From Bacterioplanoides sp. SCSIO 12839 (GTDB lineage: Bacteria; Pseudomonadota; Gammaproteobacteria; Pseudomonadales; Oceanobacteraceae), in the NCBI RefSeq assembly GCF_024397975.1, contig NZ_CP073745.1, positions 3,684,501 through 3,748,500 of the forward strand: DNA of 64,000 bases, given 5' to 3'. Each line of letters begins with the position of its first letter. Within the stretch, counting starts at the first letter, position 1. Below the pieces are notes generated by a model. It was not told where the DNA came from. It ran no database searches and saw only the letters and a list, made by a program, of their open reading frames with translations. Below are positions 46,336 to 55,942 of the stretch, piece after piece. The position numbers were made by a program, and so were the translations under genes.

Positions 46336-48135
46336 ATGAACAGATTATCTCCAGCGCCACAACAGCATAAATTCCTCGGAGCCACAGGTTGGATTGCCAT
46401 CACCTGTCTGGTTCTGCTGTTTGTTGTGCTGGCTGCCAGCATCAATACCAAACCTTATATGCCACCCAAAGTGGCACAAAAATATATGGAACACTGGTTG
46501 ATTGAGTCCGCACGGCGTGTTGCCGGAGAAGTTCGCCTGAAACACGTACGTTCGATTGAACCCTTCTATTTGCGTCGCGAATATCAGCCTGTGTGGATGG
46601 ACAGTTACGAGCTGACGAAAGCAGGCCAGGAATTGATGCAGGTGCTGCGAGAAACCGCCGCCGACGACTGGCGTCATTACGGCTACGAGCTGGCGACATT
46701 AGAGCGGGAAACCATTCGCCTGTCGAATATTCCCAAGCAGGCTACCGCGGTTGAAGTGCTGCTGACCGACGCCTTCGTCACCTATGCTAAACAAGCACTG
46801 AATGCCGAGCTGCTGCCCGATACCGGAGAAGGCGACCATCCGGTTCGTAAAGTTTCCCTGTCTTCGGCTTTACCCAATCCAGGTGCACAAATCAGCGAAG
46901 ATCAAATCCTTGATTTATTAAATCAGGCCATTCAGGAAGACCGCCTGGATCAATTAGTCGATCAACTCACTCCCTCACACCCGGGTTATCTGAAACTTCG
47001 TGGCGAACTCAACCGCTACCTTGATATCGCCAACTCGGGTCGCTGGTACCCACTGCCTGATGATCTGGCACTGCAAACCAATGATCGTCACCGTTTGGTG
47101 CCTCATCTGCGCTGGATGCTGAGCGAATACGGAGACCTCAGTAAAAGTGCGTTATCCTGGTTTTTCAAAGCCGATGAAAAACGCACGCAAGCACCGGCAG
47201 AGCATGACAACTATGACCTGAACCAGGCTGAGTTTTTATTTGACGCACCCTTGGCCGAAGCTCTGAAAAAATTCCAACAACGCCACAATATCGATGCCAG
47301 TGGTACGTTAGATGATCAAACCCGTCAGCACCTGAATACGCCGCCTTACCAGGTTGCCCAGCGTATCGCCCTGAACATGAAGCGCTGGCGCCACCTGCCA
47401 CAGGAGTTGGGTCAACGACATGTGATGGTGAACATGGCGGATTATCGCTTACGCCTGATGAATGGTGGTTCTTCTGAACTGGATATGAAAGTGATTATCG
47501 GCAATCTGAAACGCCGCACTCCTGTGATGTCTCATCAGATCAGCTTATTGGAGCTGGCGCCAACCTGGTCTGTGCCACGCCGTATTGCTGTTACCAGCCT
47601 GTTGCCTAAATTAAAACGGAACCCCAATTACCTCAATGAAAAGGGGTATCAGGTGATCCAGCATGTAAACGGTGTGGATAAGTTTGTTGATCCAAAAACC
47701 ATCAACTGGAAAAAACTCAGCGCGCGTTATTTTCCATACCGTTTGATTCAAAAGGCCGGAAAAGACAATGCGCTGGGTACCATCAAGTTCCTGTTCCCGA
47801 ATGATCAGGATATCTACCTACATGACACCTCGCAGCGACAGCTGTTTAGCCTCGACAAACGAGCATTAAGCTCCGGTTGTGTACGCGTCGAAAAACCTCG
47901 ATTGCTGGCTGAAAAATTACTGCGCGGTCAGCAGGGATGGCACCGTTCCAACATCGACAGCGCCATCGATCAGAACCGCACGACACGCATCCGTTTGCAG
48001 GATAAAGTGCCGGTTTACCTGATGTACTGGACTACCTGGGTTGATGATGACGGTAACTTACAGGTACGGGATGATGTGTACAAACGCGACCTGATTGCTG
48101 GCTTGGCGCCAACCAATCCGGCGGTATCACTCTGA
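46336..48135 (+). CDS. L,D-transpeptidase of the LdtD/YcbB type
   Basis: 599 residues. Membrane anchor at ~17-38. A scaffold region (~60-290) is followed by a peptidoglycan-binding helix segment (FDAPLAEALKKFQQRHNIDASGTL). The YkuD catalytic domain has the signature HDTSQRQLFSLDKRALSSGC, whose Cys is the nucleophile. It makes 3-3 cross-links in periplasmic peptidoglycan. Length matches LdtD (615). The next gene encodes a MepK-like peptidase, which cleaves 3-3 cross-links, so the pair fits a cross-link maker and remover. Confidence 0.9.
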   Translation: MNRLSPAPQQHKFLGATGWIAITCLVLLFVVLAASINTKPYMPPKVAQKYMEHWLIESARRVAGEVRLKHVRSIEPFYLRREYQPVWMDSYELTKAGQELMQVLRETAADDWRHYGYELATLERETIRLSNIPKQATAVEVLLTDAFVTYAKQALNAELLPDTGEGDHPVRKVSLSSALPNPGAQISEDQILDLLNQAIQEDRLDQLVDQLTPSHPGYLKLRGELNRYLDIANSGRWYPLPDDLALQTNDRHRLVPHLRWMLSEYGDLSKSALSWFFKADEKRTQAPAEHDNYDLNQAEFLFDAPLAEALKKFQQRHNIDASGTLDDQTRQHLNTPPYQVAQRIALNMKRWRHLPQELGQRHVMVNMADYRLRLMNGGSSELDMKVIIGNLKRRTPVMSHQISLLELAPTWSVPRRIAVTSLLPKLKRNPNYLNEKGYQVIQHVNGVDKFVDPKTINWKKLSARYFPYRLIQKAGKDNALGTIKFLFPNDQDIYLHDTSQRQLFSLDKRALSSGCVRVEKPRLLAEKLLRGQQGWHRSNIDSAIDQNRTTRIRLQDKVPVYLMYWTTWVDDDGNLQVRDDVYKRDLIAGLAPTNPAVSL

Positions 48136-48341
48136 GTTACATTCTTCCAGAGCGCCCACACTTAATCAGAACACTGGCCGTCAGTTACATTTAGCAGGCT
48201 GTCATTTATGACTTTTAAAACTTTTCTTCATCGCAAAATTTCATAACCCCAACTACTGCACAGCAAGATTGTGCATACTGGGCTCATAATAAAGTGTTAT
48301 TAAATGTAACCAGGTTATGGGTTCTTTCGGGGAATTTGCAG

Positions 48342-48902
48342 ATGCAACAGCGTCGTCAGTTTTTAAAAAATACCGCCTTATTGGGCGCAGCCAGCTTAAC
48401 CAGCCAGCTGAGTTTTGCCGAGCAGTTACAACAAGATCAGAAAATTGCCGAAGAACGCACATTACATCTCTATAACATTCATACCGGTGAATCACTGAAA
48501 ACCACCTTCTGGGCTGATGGCCAGTATCTGGACAATGAAATCCAGGATATTGATTTATTGATGCGCGACCATCGTGCAAATCAGGCAATTGCCATGCAGC
48601 GCCGTTTGTACGATAAGCTGTTTCACCTGCAAAACCTGTTCAGCAGCAAAGAGCCTTTGTACGTGGTTTCTGCTTACCGGGCGCCAAAAACCAATGCCGA
48701 CTTACGCCGCCAGAGCAATGGCGTAGCCGAAGGCAGTATGCACATGCAGGGTAAAGCGATTGATATCCGTATCCCGGGCGTGTCTCACCGTCATTTACAC
48801 AAAGCGGCGGTTGCCATGCGTTCCGGTGGTGTTGGTTATTATCCGAAAAGTGGGTTTATTCATATCGATACCGGGCGTCGTCGCCAGTGGCAAGGTGCCT
48901 GA
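48342..48902 (+). CDS. mepK: MepK-like (YcbK/DUF882) murein endopeptidase
   Basis: 186 residues from the ATG at 48342 with GGGGAA upstream; the frame extends back to 48294 without support. A twin-arginine-like signal (RRQFLKN) and an Ala-rich stretch give export. The peptidase M15-type zinc ligands are visible in SMHMQGKAIDIRI (HxxxxxxD) and FIHIDTG. MepK in E. coli cleaves mDap-mDap (3-3) and mDap-D-Ala bonds; here it directly follows the L,D-transpeptidase. The same ycbB-ycbK order occurs in E. coli. Converges on ptsP. Confidence 0.9.
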   Translation: MQQRRQFLKNTALLGAASLTSQLSFAEQLQQDQKIAEERTLHLYNIHTGESLKTTFWADGQYLDNEIQDIDLLMRDHRANQAIAMQRRLYDKLFHLQNLFSSKEPLYVVSAYRAPKTNADLRRQSNGVAEGSMHMQGKAIDIRIPGVSHRHLHKAAVAMRSGGVGYYPKSGFIHIDTGRRRQWQGA

Positions 48903-48919
48903 ACTGAAAGGTATCTGGC

Positions 48920-51208
48920 TTAGTGAGAAGAGCCCTGAGGGCCGATAATCCGTGAGAAGCCGGCTTTTTCTAGCGACAACTGGATAGTGGCCACAATAAT
49001 TGGGGCACTGTCCATCTGCATTACCTCTGCCAGCAATTCCTGCGCCCACTGCTGGCTGATACCGCGAATCACCGACTTCACCTTAGGCAGGTTGGTTGCG
49101 TTCATGGATAACAGATCGTAGCCCATCGCCATCAGCAATACCGCACCCAATGGGTTACCCGCCAGCTCACCACAGACGCTGACCGGTGTACCCTGTTCAC
49201 GGGCGCCGTCAGCAATCTGCTTCAGTGCTGTCAGAACAGCCGGGTGGAATGCTTGATACAAACCTGCGACGCGTGGGTTATTACGATCCACTGCCAACAG
49301 ATACTGGGTCAGGTCGTTACTGCCGACGGATAAAAAATCCACCCGCTGCGCCAGCTCTTTAATCTGATACACCGCTGCTGGCACTTCGATCATCACGCCA
49401 ACATCGGGCATTTCAACTTCAAAACCTTCTTCACGCACTTCAGCATGCGCCCGGTAAATCAGGTGTAACGCTTCATCCACTTCATTGGTGTGGCTGATCA
49501 TTGGTAACATGATGCGCAGATTGTTCAGGCCTTCGCTGGCCTTTAACATCGCCCGTACCTGCACCAGAAAAATTTCCGGATGATCCAGTGTCACACGAAT
49601 ACCGCGCCAGCCTAAGAAGGGGTTGGCTTCGTTAATCGGGAAGTAGGTCAGCGCTTTATCACCACCGACGTCCAGTGTGCGCATCGTGACCGGAGCCGGA
49701 GCAAAAGTTTCCAGCTGCAAGCGATAAGTTTTCTGCTGTTCACTTTCACTGGGAAAGCGATCTTTCATCATAAACGGCACTTCGGTGCGATACAGGCCAA
49801 CACCTTCGGCGCCGCGATCCAGGCTGCGTAACGCATCGGTGACCAGGCCGGTATTCACCCACAACGGAATACGATGTCCATCCAGGGTTTCCGCCGGCAA
49901 GTCTTTTAATTCCAGCAAGTCTTGCTGCAATAATTGTTCTTCGTGATAAATGGCCTGATATTCTTCCCGCAGCTCGTCATTCGGGGAGGAGTACAACAAC
50001 CCGCGGTAGCCATCAACAATCAGTTCCAGCCCCTGCAACTGAGCGTAAGGAACATCCACAACCCCCATAATGGTGGGAATGCCCATCGCCCGGGCCAGAA
50101 TGGCAACGTGCGAGTTGGAAGAACCCTTTACCGACACCAGGCCGCGTAATTTCTCTGCCGGTACTTCCCCCAGCATCGACGGCGTTAACTCTTCGCTGAC
50201 CAGAATGGCATCGTCGGGGATATCTTCCGCCGAGGTTTCATCTTCATTGCCCTGCAGGTGCGCCAGAATCCGAGTACCCAGATCACGAATATCGGTAGCA
50301 CGTTCGCGCAGGTACACGTCTTCCATCTTCTGGAAATGGCCGACATATTCCATCACCACCTGACGTAGTGCGCCTTGCGCCCAGTTGCCATCACGGATGT
50401 GGTTTTTTACTTCCGCACCGAGGGCATTGTCATCCAGCATATTGAGATACACATCAAACAGCGCCATCTCTTCCGGGCGTAGTTCCCCTTCCAGCTGACC
50501 ACCCAGCTTTTTAATTTCTTCCCGGGCACCGGCCAGCGCATCGTCAAAACGCTGAAGTTCGTCATCAATCGAATCAGGAGCTTTATCCACAACCGCCGAT
50601 AAATCCGCTGCCGGAGTAATCACATAGGCGTGGCCAAGGCCTACACCCGGAGCACCCGGTGCGCCATTAAAGCGGGCGTTCTTTTTACGGGAAGCCTTAT
50701 TGCTGGACGGTAAATCAAGAATATCACCAGTGGCTTCAGCGTGAGCGATCACCCCGGCCAACTGTGCTGACATGGTCACCAGGAACGCTTCTTCACTTTC
50801 ATCAAACTGGCGGCTTTCACGTTGCTGCACCACCATCACACCCATCAGGCGCTTATGGTGAATAATAGGAACCCCGAGGAAAGACAAAAACGGATCTTCC
50901 CCGGTTTCTGATAAGAAATGGAATTTGGGATGCGCCGGAGCGTTATCGATGTTCAATGGCTCTTCACGAGCCCCAACCAGACCCACCAGACCTTGCGAGG
51001 AACTCAGCTTTACCCGGCCAACTGCGGTTTGTTTTAAACCTTCAGTCGCCATCAGTACATATTGCTTCACTTCCGGGTCGAATAAATACACAGAACACAC
51101 TTCAGTCTGCATGGCTTCGCGTATACGCGCGACCACGACCTGCAAGGCTGCATTCAGATCGGATGCAGCGCTGACTTCCTGAACAATGCGTCTGAGTATA
51201 TCCAGCAT
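48920..51208 (-). CDS. ptsP: Phosphoenolpyruvate-protein phosphotransferase EI-Ntr (PtsP)
   Basis: 762 residues from the ATG at 51208 (MLDILRRIVQEV, the usual start); the frame extends into rppH but that part is not used. An N-terminal GAF domain (~15-150) is followed by the EI domains. The phospho-His is in GSSNSHVAILARAMG, and the PEP-binding barrel has DVGGDKALTYFP, GSNDLTQYLLAVDR and the catalytic Cys in VCGELAG. It starts the nitrogen phosphotransfer chain to NPr and EIIA-Ntr. It lies 43 bp after rppH on the same strand, the order known in Pseudomonas and E. coli. Confidence 0.95.
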   Translation of the reverse strand: MLDILRRIVQEVSAASDLNAALQVVVARIREAMQTEVCSVYLFDPEVKQYVLMATEGLKQTAVGRVKLSSSQGLVGLVGAREEPLNIDNAPAHPKFHFLSETGEDPFLSFLGVPIIHHKRLMGVMVVQQRESRQFDESEEAFLVTMSAQLAGVIAHAEATGDILDLPSSNKASRKKNARFNGAPGAPGVGLGHAYVITPAADLSAVVDKAPDSIDDELQRFDDALAGAREEIKKLGGQLEGELRPEEMALFDVYLNMLDDNALGAEVKNHIRDGNWAQGALRQVVMEYVGHFQKMEDVYLRERATDIRDLGTRILAHLQGNEDETSAEDIPDDAILVSEELTPSMLGEVPAEKLRGLVSVKGSSNSHVAILARAMGIPTIMGVVDVPYAQLQGLELIVDGYRGLLYSSPNDELREEYQAIYHEEQLLQQDLLELKDLPAETLDGHRIPLWVNTGLVTDALRSLDRGAEGVGLYRTEVPFMMKDRFPSESEQQKTYRLQLETFAPAPVTMRTLDVGGDKALTYFPINEANPFLGWRGIRVTLDHPEIFLVQVRAMLKASEGLNNLRIMLPMISHTNEVDEALHLIYRAHAEVREEGFEVEMPDVGVMIEVPAAVYQIKELAQRVDFLSVGSNDLTQYLLAVDRNNPRVAGLYQAFHPAVLTALKQIADGAREQGTPVSVCGELAGNPLGAVLLMAMGYDLLSMNATNLPKVKSVIRGISQQWAQELLAEVMQMDSAPIIVATIQLSLEKAGFSRIIGPQGSSH

Positions 51209-51251
51209 GATGCTTTTACCCTGAGCTCCGTGAATGTTGATTCGATTTAGG

Positions 51252-51746
51252 TTATAGCTGAGCGTTACGTTGTAGCTTGGCAATCCGCGGTGACAGCTCA
51301 CTCATTGCCCGACGATAGACATCGCGCTTAAAGGCCACCACCTTCCCCAGAGGGAACCAATAGCTGACCCAGCGCCAGCCATCAAACTCAGGTTTATCGC
51401 CCAAGCGTACATTGATCTTTGAGTCATCGGCGGTCAGTTTTAGCAGATACCATTTCTGCTTCTGGCCAACGCACACCGGGTGACTGTCATGGCGGATCAT
51501 ACGACGCGGCAGCCGGTACCTTAACCAACCACGAGTACAACCCATAATTTGCACATCTTCTTTTGTCAGGCCAACCTCTTCGGTCAGCTCTCGATACAAT
51601 GCCTTTTCCGGGGATTCCCCCTTCTTTATCCCGCCTTGGGGAAACTGCCAGGCATCTTGACCAATTCTCCGCGCCCATAACACCTGACCTTTGTCGTTAC
51701 AAAGGATGATGCCGACGTTGGGCCGGTAACCCTGCTCGTCAATCAC
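51252..51746 (-). CDS. rppH: RNA pyrophosphohydrolase RppH
   Basis: 164 residues. The Nudix box is complete ([20 protein letters not shown] then VGL), after the family start [18 protein letters not shown]. RppH removes pyrophosphate from mRNA 5' ends and so triggers RNase E decay. The segment [12 protein letters not shown] and the later RYRLPRRM are characteristic. First gene of a two-gene unit with ptsP. Confidence 0.95.
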   Translation of the reverse strand: MIDEQGYRPNVGIILCNDKGQVLWARRIGQDAWQFPQGGIKKGESPEKALYRELTEEVGLTKEDVQIMGCTRGWLRYRLPRRMIRHDSHPVCVGQKQKWYLLKLTADDSKINVRLGDKPEFDGWRWVSYWFPLGKVVAFKRDVYRRAMSELSPRIAKLQRNAQL

Positions 51747-51983
51747 AATGCCATCCGCTTAATCTTTAAATTGCTTCCAAATTTGCTGATTTCGCCACAA
51801 AGGTCAAGTAAATCACGGTGTTAGCGGCCAAAAAGAGCGACTAAGTGGCGTAATCACACACATTTTAAGATCGTTTTATTAGAACTTTATCTTACAAATA
51901 TTTTTACATTTGGAACTCATAATTATAAGGAAAGTATGCGCTCTTGCCCTTAGAATAGCGACTTCTTTATGTAACGCGACCGG

Positions 51984-52655
51984 ATGAGGCGGACTCCCTT
52001 GGCATTAGCAATCTTTGATCTCGACCATACCCTGCTATCGGGTGACAGCGACCACGCCTGGGGACAATATCTGGTCGACCGGAACCTGGTCGACCCGGCA
52101 GATCATCAGCGCCGCAATGACTATTTTTACGAGCAGTACAAAGCCGGTACCCTGGATATCCATGAATATCTGAATTTTGCTCTGAAGCCACTGACCGAAC
52201 ATCCGCTGGCGCTGATGTTGGAAGAAAGAACCTCTTTCCTCAAAGATCGCATTGCACCTCTGATCAGTCAGAAAAGTCGTGACCTGATCGCCAAACATAA
52301 AGCTGCCGGAGATACCTTACTGATTATCACGGCTACTAATGGTTTTGTGACTTATCCGATTGCGGAATTGTTGGGTATTGAACATATTATTGCACCGGAG
52401 CCTGAGCTGATCGACGGCACGTATACCGGCAAGATTGTTGGTATTCCCAGCTTTCAGCAAGGCAAAGTTACCCGTCTGAACGGCTGGTTAGAGCAACAAC
52501 AGCTGGATTTACAAGGCAGCTATTTTTACAGCGATTCGCACAATGACTTGCCATTACTCGAAGTGGTTGATCACCCGGTTGCAGTCGACCCGGATGACAC
52601 ACTGAAAGCACGTGCCGAACAACAAGGCTGGCCCATCATCAGTCTGTGCTTGTAA
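51984..52655 (+). CDS. HAD-IB family phosphatase
   Basis: 223 residues. Motif I DLDHTLLSGDSDHAWG, motif II in IITATNGF and motif III/IV SDSHNDLPLLE mark a class IB HAD phosphatase of the SerB/histidinol-phosphate-phosphatase-like group. The gene next to rppH and ptsP in pseudomonads encodes the same kind of protein, supporting orthology. The ATG at 51984 has a weak ribosome site; a TTG at 51999 just after GAGGCGG gives a start closer to related proteins and is a real alternative. Substrate unknown. Confidence 0.87.
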   Translation: MRRTPLALAIFDLDHTLLSGDSDHAWGQYLVDRNLVDPADHQRRNDYFYEQYKAGTLDIHEYLNFALKPLTEHPLALMLEERTSFLKDRIAPLISQKSRDLIAKHKAAGDTLLIITATNGFVTYPIAELLGIEHIIAPEPELIDGTYTGKIVGIPSFQQGKVTRLNGWLEQQQLDLQGSYFYSDSHNDLPLLEVVDHPVAVDPDDTLKARAEQQGWPIISLCL

Positions 52656-52675
52656 TGGTTTGAGCAAGGACGACC

Positions 52676-54064
52676 GTGCGGAACAATTTTATGAATACGG
52701 CAGCGTTAAGGAAGCGAGGAGCAAGAAAGCAAGTGGCAAAAAAATCAGGGCTGGTTTTCGCCTTATCAATGTCATCTTTACTGGCACTCACGGCTTGCGA
52801 TTCAATACAAGATAACGATGCGCTGGAACTGAAAACCGAACAGCAGACAGATGTCAGCAGCAACCGCTCACTCTCTGGTAACGCCGACCTCAGTGCATTT
52901 CGCGCTTATATCGGGCTCAGTGCCTATACCAGCCTGGCGAACGCCTCTGAGAAGGCTCTGCAACTGGATCAACGCTTGTCGGCTTTTTTGCAGCAACCCG
53001 ACTCTGCCCACCTGGTGCAAGTTCAAAGCGCCTGGCGTGATGCTTACGATGCCTATTTAGCCACCTTAATCTATGCCTATATTCCGGTGAACGACCCGGC
53101 AGAATGGCGTCAGAAAGGCATTGATTACCGCAGCACCCGGGCACTGCTCGACAGCTGGCCCATTGAAGGCGGTTACATCGACCATGTGCCGGGCTATCCC
53201 TTTAGCGGCATCGTGAATGATCTGACGCTGGAACTGAATGAAACCACACTGCAAGATCAACATGGTTTCTCAGATCCCAGTTACGCCAGCCTCGGTTACC
53301 ACCCCATCGAATTCATGCTCTGGGGTGCTAACGGTGACCGGCAACCTTCAGACTTTGCCGCACGAGAGAACAACGCGCCGGTGGTGATGCCATCAGAAGG
53401 GCAAGCAACCGCGATCCAGGGTTCATCATCGAATCCGGCCTCCGACAATCCGCATGCCTCGCAAACTCAAATACCAACCCCCACACCAATGCCAGTGCAA
53501 AACCATAATCGTCGACGTCAGTATGTTCAGCTACTGTCTGGTCAGCTGATGGAGCACCTGCAACGCCTGGTACGGCGCTGGGAGCCCAGCAATGGCTATT
53601 ATTCTGGCTTACTGGAACAAACCTCTGACCATCAGGCGACTCTGGCTGCGCTGGTTGCCGGGCAAACGCTATTGTCTTTCGAGCTGCTTGATCGCCGCCT
53701 GGGCACCAATTCCAGCGAATTCAGTAATACCGGCATTGATGATGTGATCGCTACCAGCAATGGTCTGAAGTGGTTATTAATCGGACAAAGCAGCGATCAA
53801 AAGCCGGGGGGGAATCAACAGAGACTCAACCAACAGGGCTTAATCCACCAGCTACCCGATCCGGCGCTCGCACGGGAGTGGCAACAACAGTTCCTGAATC
53901 TGGACCAAAAACTGCTGCAATGGCAGGAGCAAGGACTGGCCAGCCCGGAGCTGAGTGAGCAGATTCGCTCACAGTTTATTGCCCTGCTTTCCTTATTGGA
54001 GCAAACCGCAGACGCACTATCGATGCGCCTGCCGCGCTTGGAAGAACTGTCGCGTTATAATTAA
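52676..54064 (+). CDS. Imelysin-family lipoprotein
   Basis: 462 residues. GTG at 52676 has AAGGA 5 nt upstream; an ATG at 52691 is also possible. The lipobox is LALTAC (Cys ~41), after a long basic N-region. The imelysin core is helical and carries GYHPIEFMLWG, the GxHxxE signature of imelysin/ICMP-like proteins that are tied to iron acquisition. A low-complexity segment of ~50 residues (PVVMPSEGQATAIQ to PTPTPMPVQN) interrupts the core, and the sequence ends LSRYN. No Fur box was confidently seen. Probably periplasmic or outer-membrane anchored. Confidence 0.82.
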   Translation: MRNNFMNTAALRKRGARKQVAKKSGLVFALSMSSLLALTACDSIQDNDALELKTEQQTDVSSNRSLSGNADLSAFRAYIGLSAYTSLANASEKALQLDQRLSAFLQQPDSAHLVQVQSAWRDAYDAYLATLIYAYIPVNDPAEWRQKGIDYRSTRALLDSWPIEGGYIDHVPGYPFSGIVNDLTLELNETTLQDQHGFSDPSYASLGYHPIEFMLWGANGDRQPSDFAARENNAPVVMPSEGQATAIQGSSSNPASDNPHASQTQIPTPTPMPVQNHNRRRQYVQLLSGQLMEHLQRLVRRWEPSNGYYSGLLEQTSDHQATLAALVAGQTLLSFELLDRRLGTNSSEFSNTGIDDVIATSNGLKWLLIGQSSDQKPGGNQQRLNQQGLIHQLPDPALAREWQQQFLNLDQKLLQWQEQGLASPELSEQIRSQFIALLSLLEQTADALSMRLPRLEELSRYN

Positions 54065-54098
54065 TCTCTTGCTGAGATGACACCAAAAGGACTTCATA

Positions 54099-54443
54099 AT
54101 GAGACCATCGACACGGATCATGTATATCGAATACAAAGGTGCCGATAATTTAATTGGTGATGCGCGCATTGGCCGTGTGAAGTTTTCGCGATCAGGTAAG
54201 TCTATACATTACAAAAACAGAACATTCGAATCATTAAAAGGATCTGGCTTCAAATCTAATTTCTTTGACGTTGAAACCGGCGAGCATTATTGGATATCAG
54301 GCTGCCGAAAAGATGGGCGGGATGCACTCTACAGCACAACTGCAGAGATTGATGATGATGTTCGAGAAGAATATTGGATAAAAATTCGTGGAATGCCTGA
54401 AAATATTGGAATTTCATCGATAAAAGTAAGTAGTAAATACTGA
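54099..54443 (+). CDS. Conserved small hypothetical protein (114 aa)
   Basis: Starts MRPSTRIMYIEYKG with AAAGGA upstream. The sequence (RIGRVKFSRSGKSIHYKN, FDVETGEHYWISGCRKDGRD, DDDVREEYWIKIRG) matches a widely distributed group of uncharacterised small bacterial proteins that I recall only as hypotheticals. Mostly beta, no signal or membrane segment; one Cys. Lies 34 bp after the imelysin gene on the same strand. Function unknown. Confidence 0.72.
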   Translation: MRPSTRIMYIEYKGADNLIGDARIGRVKFSRSGKSIHYKNRTFESLKGSGFKSNFFDVETGEHYWISGCRKDGRDALYSTTAEIDDDVREEYWIKIRGMPENIGISSIKVSSKY

Positions 54444-54487
54444 CGCCGATTAAAGTGAAAACACCTTCCACGCAGTTCTTGAGTATT

Positions 54488-54520
54488 ATTAAGTAGTCGC
54501 CTAAGTAGCGACTACTTAAT
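54488..54520. other. Perfect 13-bp palindrome between convergent genes
   Basis: ATTAAGTAGTCGC pairs with GCGACTACTTAAT around a 7-nt loop, between the small hypothetical gene and rlmI. No T run on either strand, so it is an atypical terminator or 3'-end stabiliser. Confidence 0.5.
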
Positions 54521-54526
54521 AGGAAG

Positions 54527-55723
54527 CTACCGAGTAGGAAGAACGCGCGCAAATACCGCTTTGAGATAACGCGTTTCAGCAATCGCCGGTAGCACCGGGT
54601 GATCGGCACCTTGGCTGCCAATATGCTGAATCATCACTTCGCGATCCAGCTCACGGCCTAATATCCGCAGCATATCCGGAAGACGATCATCACCCAGGTG
54701 CATAGAGCAAGAGCCAGCCACCAGCAGGCCGTCTTTATTCAGTAAGCGCATCGCCAGCTGATTCAGGCGGCGATAAGCCTGTTCACCAGCTTTGATGTCT
54801 TTACGGCGCGGGATAAAGGCCGGTGGGTCAACCACCACAATATCGAACTTCTCGCCGGAATCTTTCAGTTGTTTCATTGCCTGAAAGGCATCACCTTCCC
54901 AGCAATGTAACTTGTCTTCAACACCGTTGAGAACGGCATTCTGCTCCACCCAGTCGAGTGCCTGAGCCGAGGCATCTACACAATGCACTTCGCTGGCGCC
55001 ATGATTGGCGGCTTGTACGCCCCAGCCTCCAACATAGGAGAACACGTCCAATACACGCTTGCCTTTCACCAATCGGTTCAGCACAGCACGGTTTTCACGG
55101 TGGTCGTAGAACCAGCCGGTTTTCTGACCATGAATCACTGGGGCCATAAAGTTGGTGTCGTTTTCGATCAGCGGCGCACAGTTGTCTTCCAGCTCACCAT
55201 GAACGATCTCGACGTATTCTTCTAAGCCTTCTACCGCGCGCAACTTGCCGTCGTTTTTCAGCACAATGGTGTCAGGCTTAGCAACTTTCATCACCGCATC
55301 AATAATTTCCTGACGACGCAGCTCCATCGCCATATTGGAAATCTGAATCACCACAACCGCACCAAAGCGATCAATGACTAATCCGGGCAGGCCATCACTA
55401 TCGCCATACACCCAACGATAACACTGATGTGGATACCACAGATCACGCGTACTCAGGGCCACTTTTAAGCGGTGAACAATCAGCGAACCATCCAGTGTTT
55501 GTTTGCTGTCACGACTGATCAAGCGCGCACAAATCAGTTGCTCCGGGCTGACAATGGCACGCCCCAGGGCTTTGCCGTTGGCCGCTTCAATAATCACCTC
55601 CTGACCGGCCTGCAAGCCTTTCAGCGGTGTTTGCTGCGTATCAACCTCATTGGAGTAGACCCACAGATGACCACCTTTCAGGCGACGTTCGGCTTTATTT
55701 TTTAAACGCAGGGAAACAAGCAT
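54527..55723 (-). CDS. rlmI: 23S rRNA (cytosine) methyltransferase RlmI-like
   Basis: 398 residues from the ATG at 55723 (GAGG 6 nt upstream); an in-frame GTG at 55741 is not preferred. N-terminal PUA domain (MLVSLRLKNKAERRLKGGHLWVYSNEVD), then a class I SAM-binding fold (VLDVFSYVGGWGVQAANHGA) and catalytic VVDPPAF. RlmI makes m5C1962 in 23S rRNA in E. coli. Monocistronic; the convergent neighbour ends 83 bp away. Confidence 0.9.
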   Translation of the reverse strand: MLVSLRLKNKAERRLKGGHLWVYSNEVDTQQTPLKGLQAGQEVIIEAANGKALGRAIVSPEQLICARLISRDSKQTLDGSLIVHRLKVALSTRDLWYPHQCYRWVYGDSDGLPGLVIDRFGAVVVIQISNMAMELRRQEIIDAVMKVAKPDTIVLKNDGKLRAVEGLEEYVEIVHGELEDNCAPLIENDTNFMAPVIHGQKTGWFYDHRENRAVLNRLVKGKRVLDVFSYVGGWGVQAANHGASEVHCVDASAQALDWVEQNAVLNGVEDKLHCWEGDAFQAMKQLKDSGEKFDIVVVDPPAFIPRRKDIKAGEQAYRRLNQLAMRLLNKDGLLVAGSCSMHLGDDRLPDMLRILGRELDREVMIQHIGSQGADHPVLPAIAETRYLKAVFARVLPTR

Positions 55724-55942
55724 AGAGACCTCAGAGTGCACTCTCGGGCAAGACTGGTAACAGCCAAAGACAAAAACAGCGGCGCATTATACGCGGCCTG
55801 AGCAAATTTACATAAATGTCATATGTCATAACAAACAACCACAGGCAGCGTAATGATTTTGACCTAAACTGAATGCACCAGAACCTAAAATGACCGTTAT
55901 TCCATGATGGCTGAGCTGATATCTGAATGTCTGAACTGAAAA

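Noticed and set aside
51209-51301. ptsP start at the far end of its open frame (51301)
   Set aside because: It would overlap rppH; the family start MLDILRRIV at 51208 is conserved.
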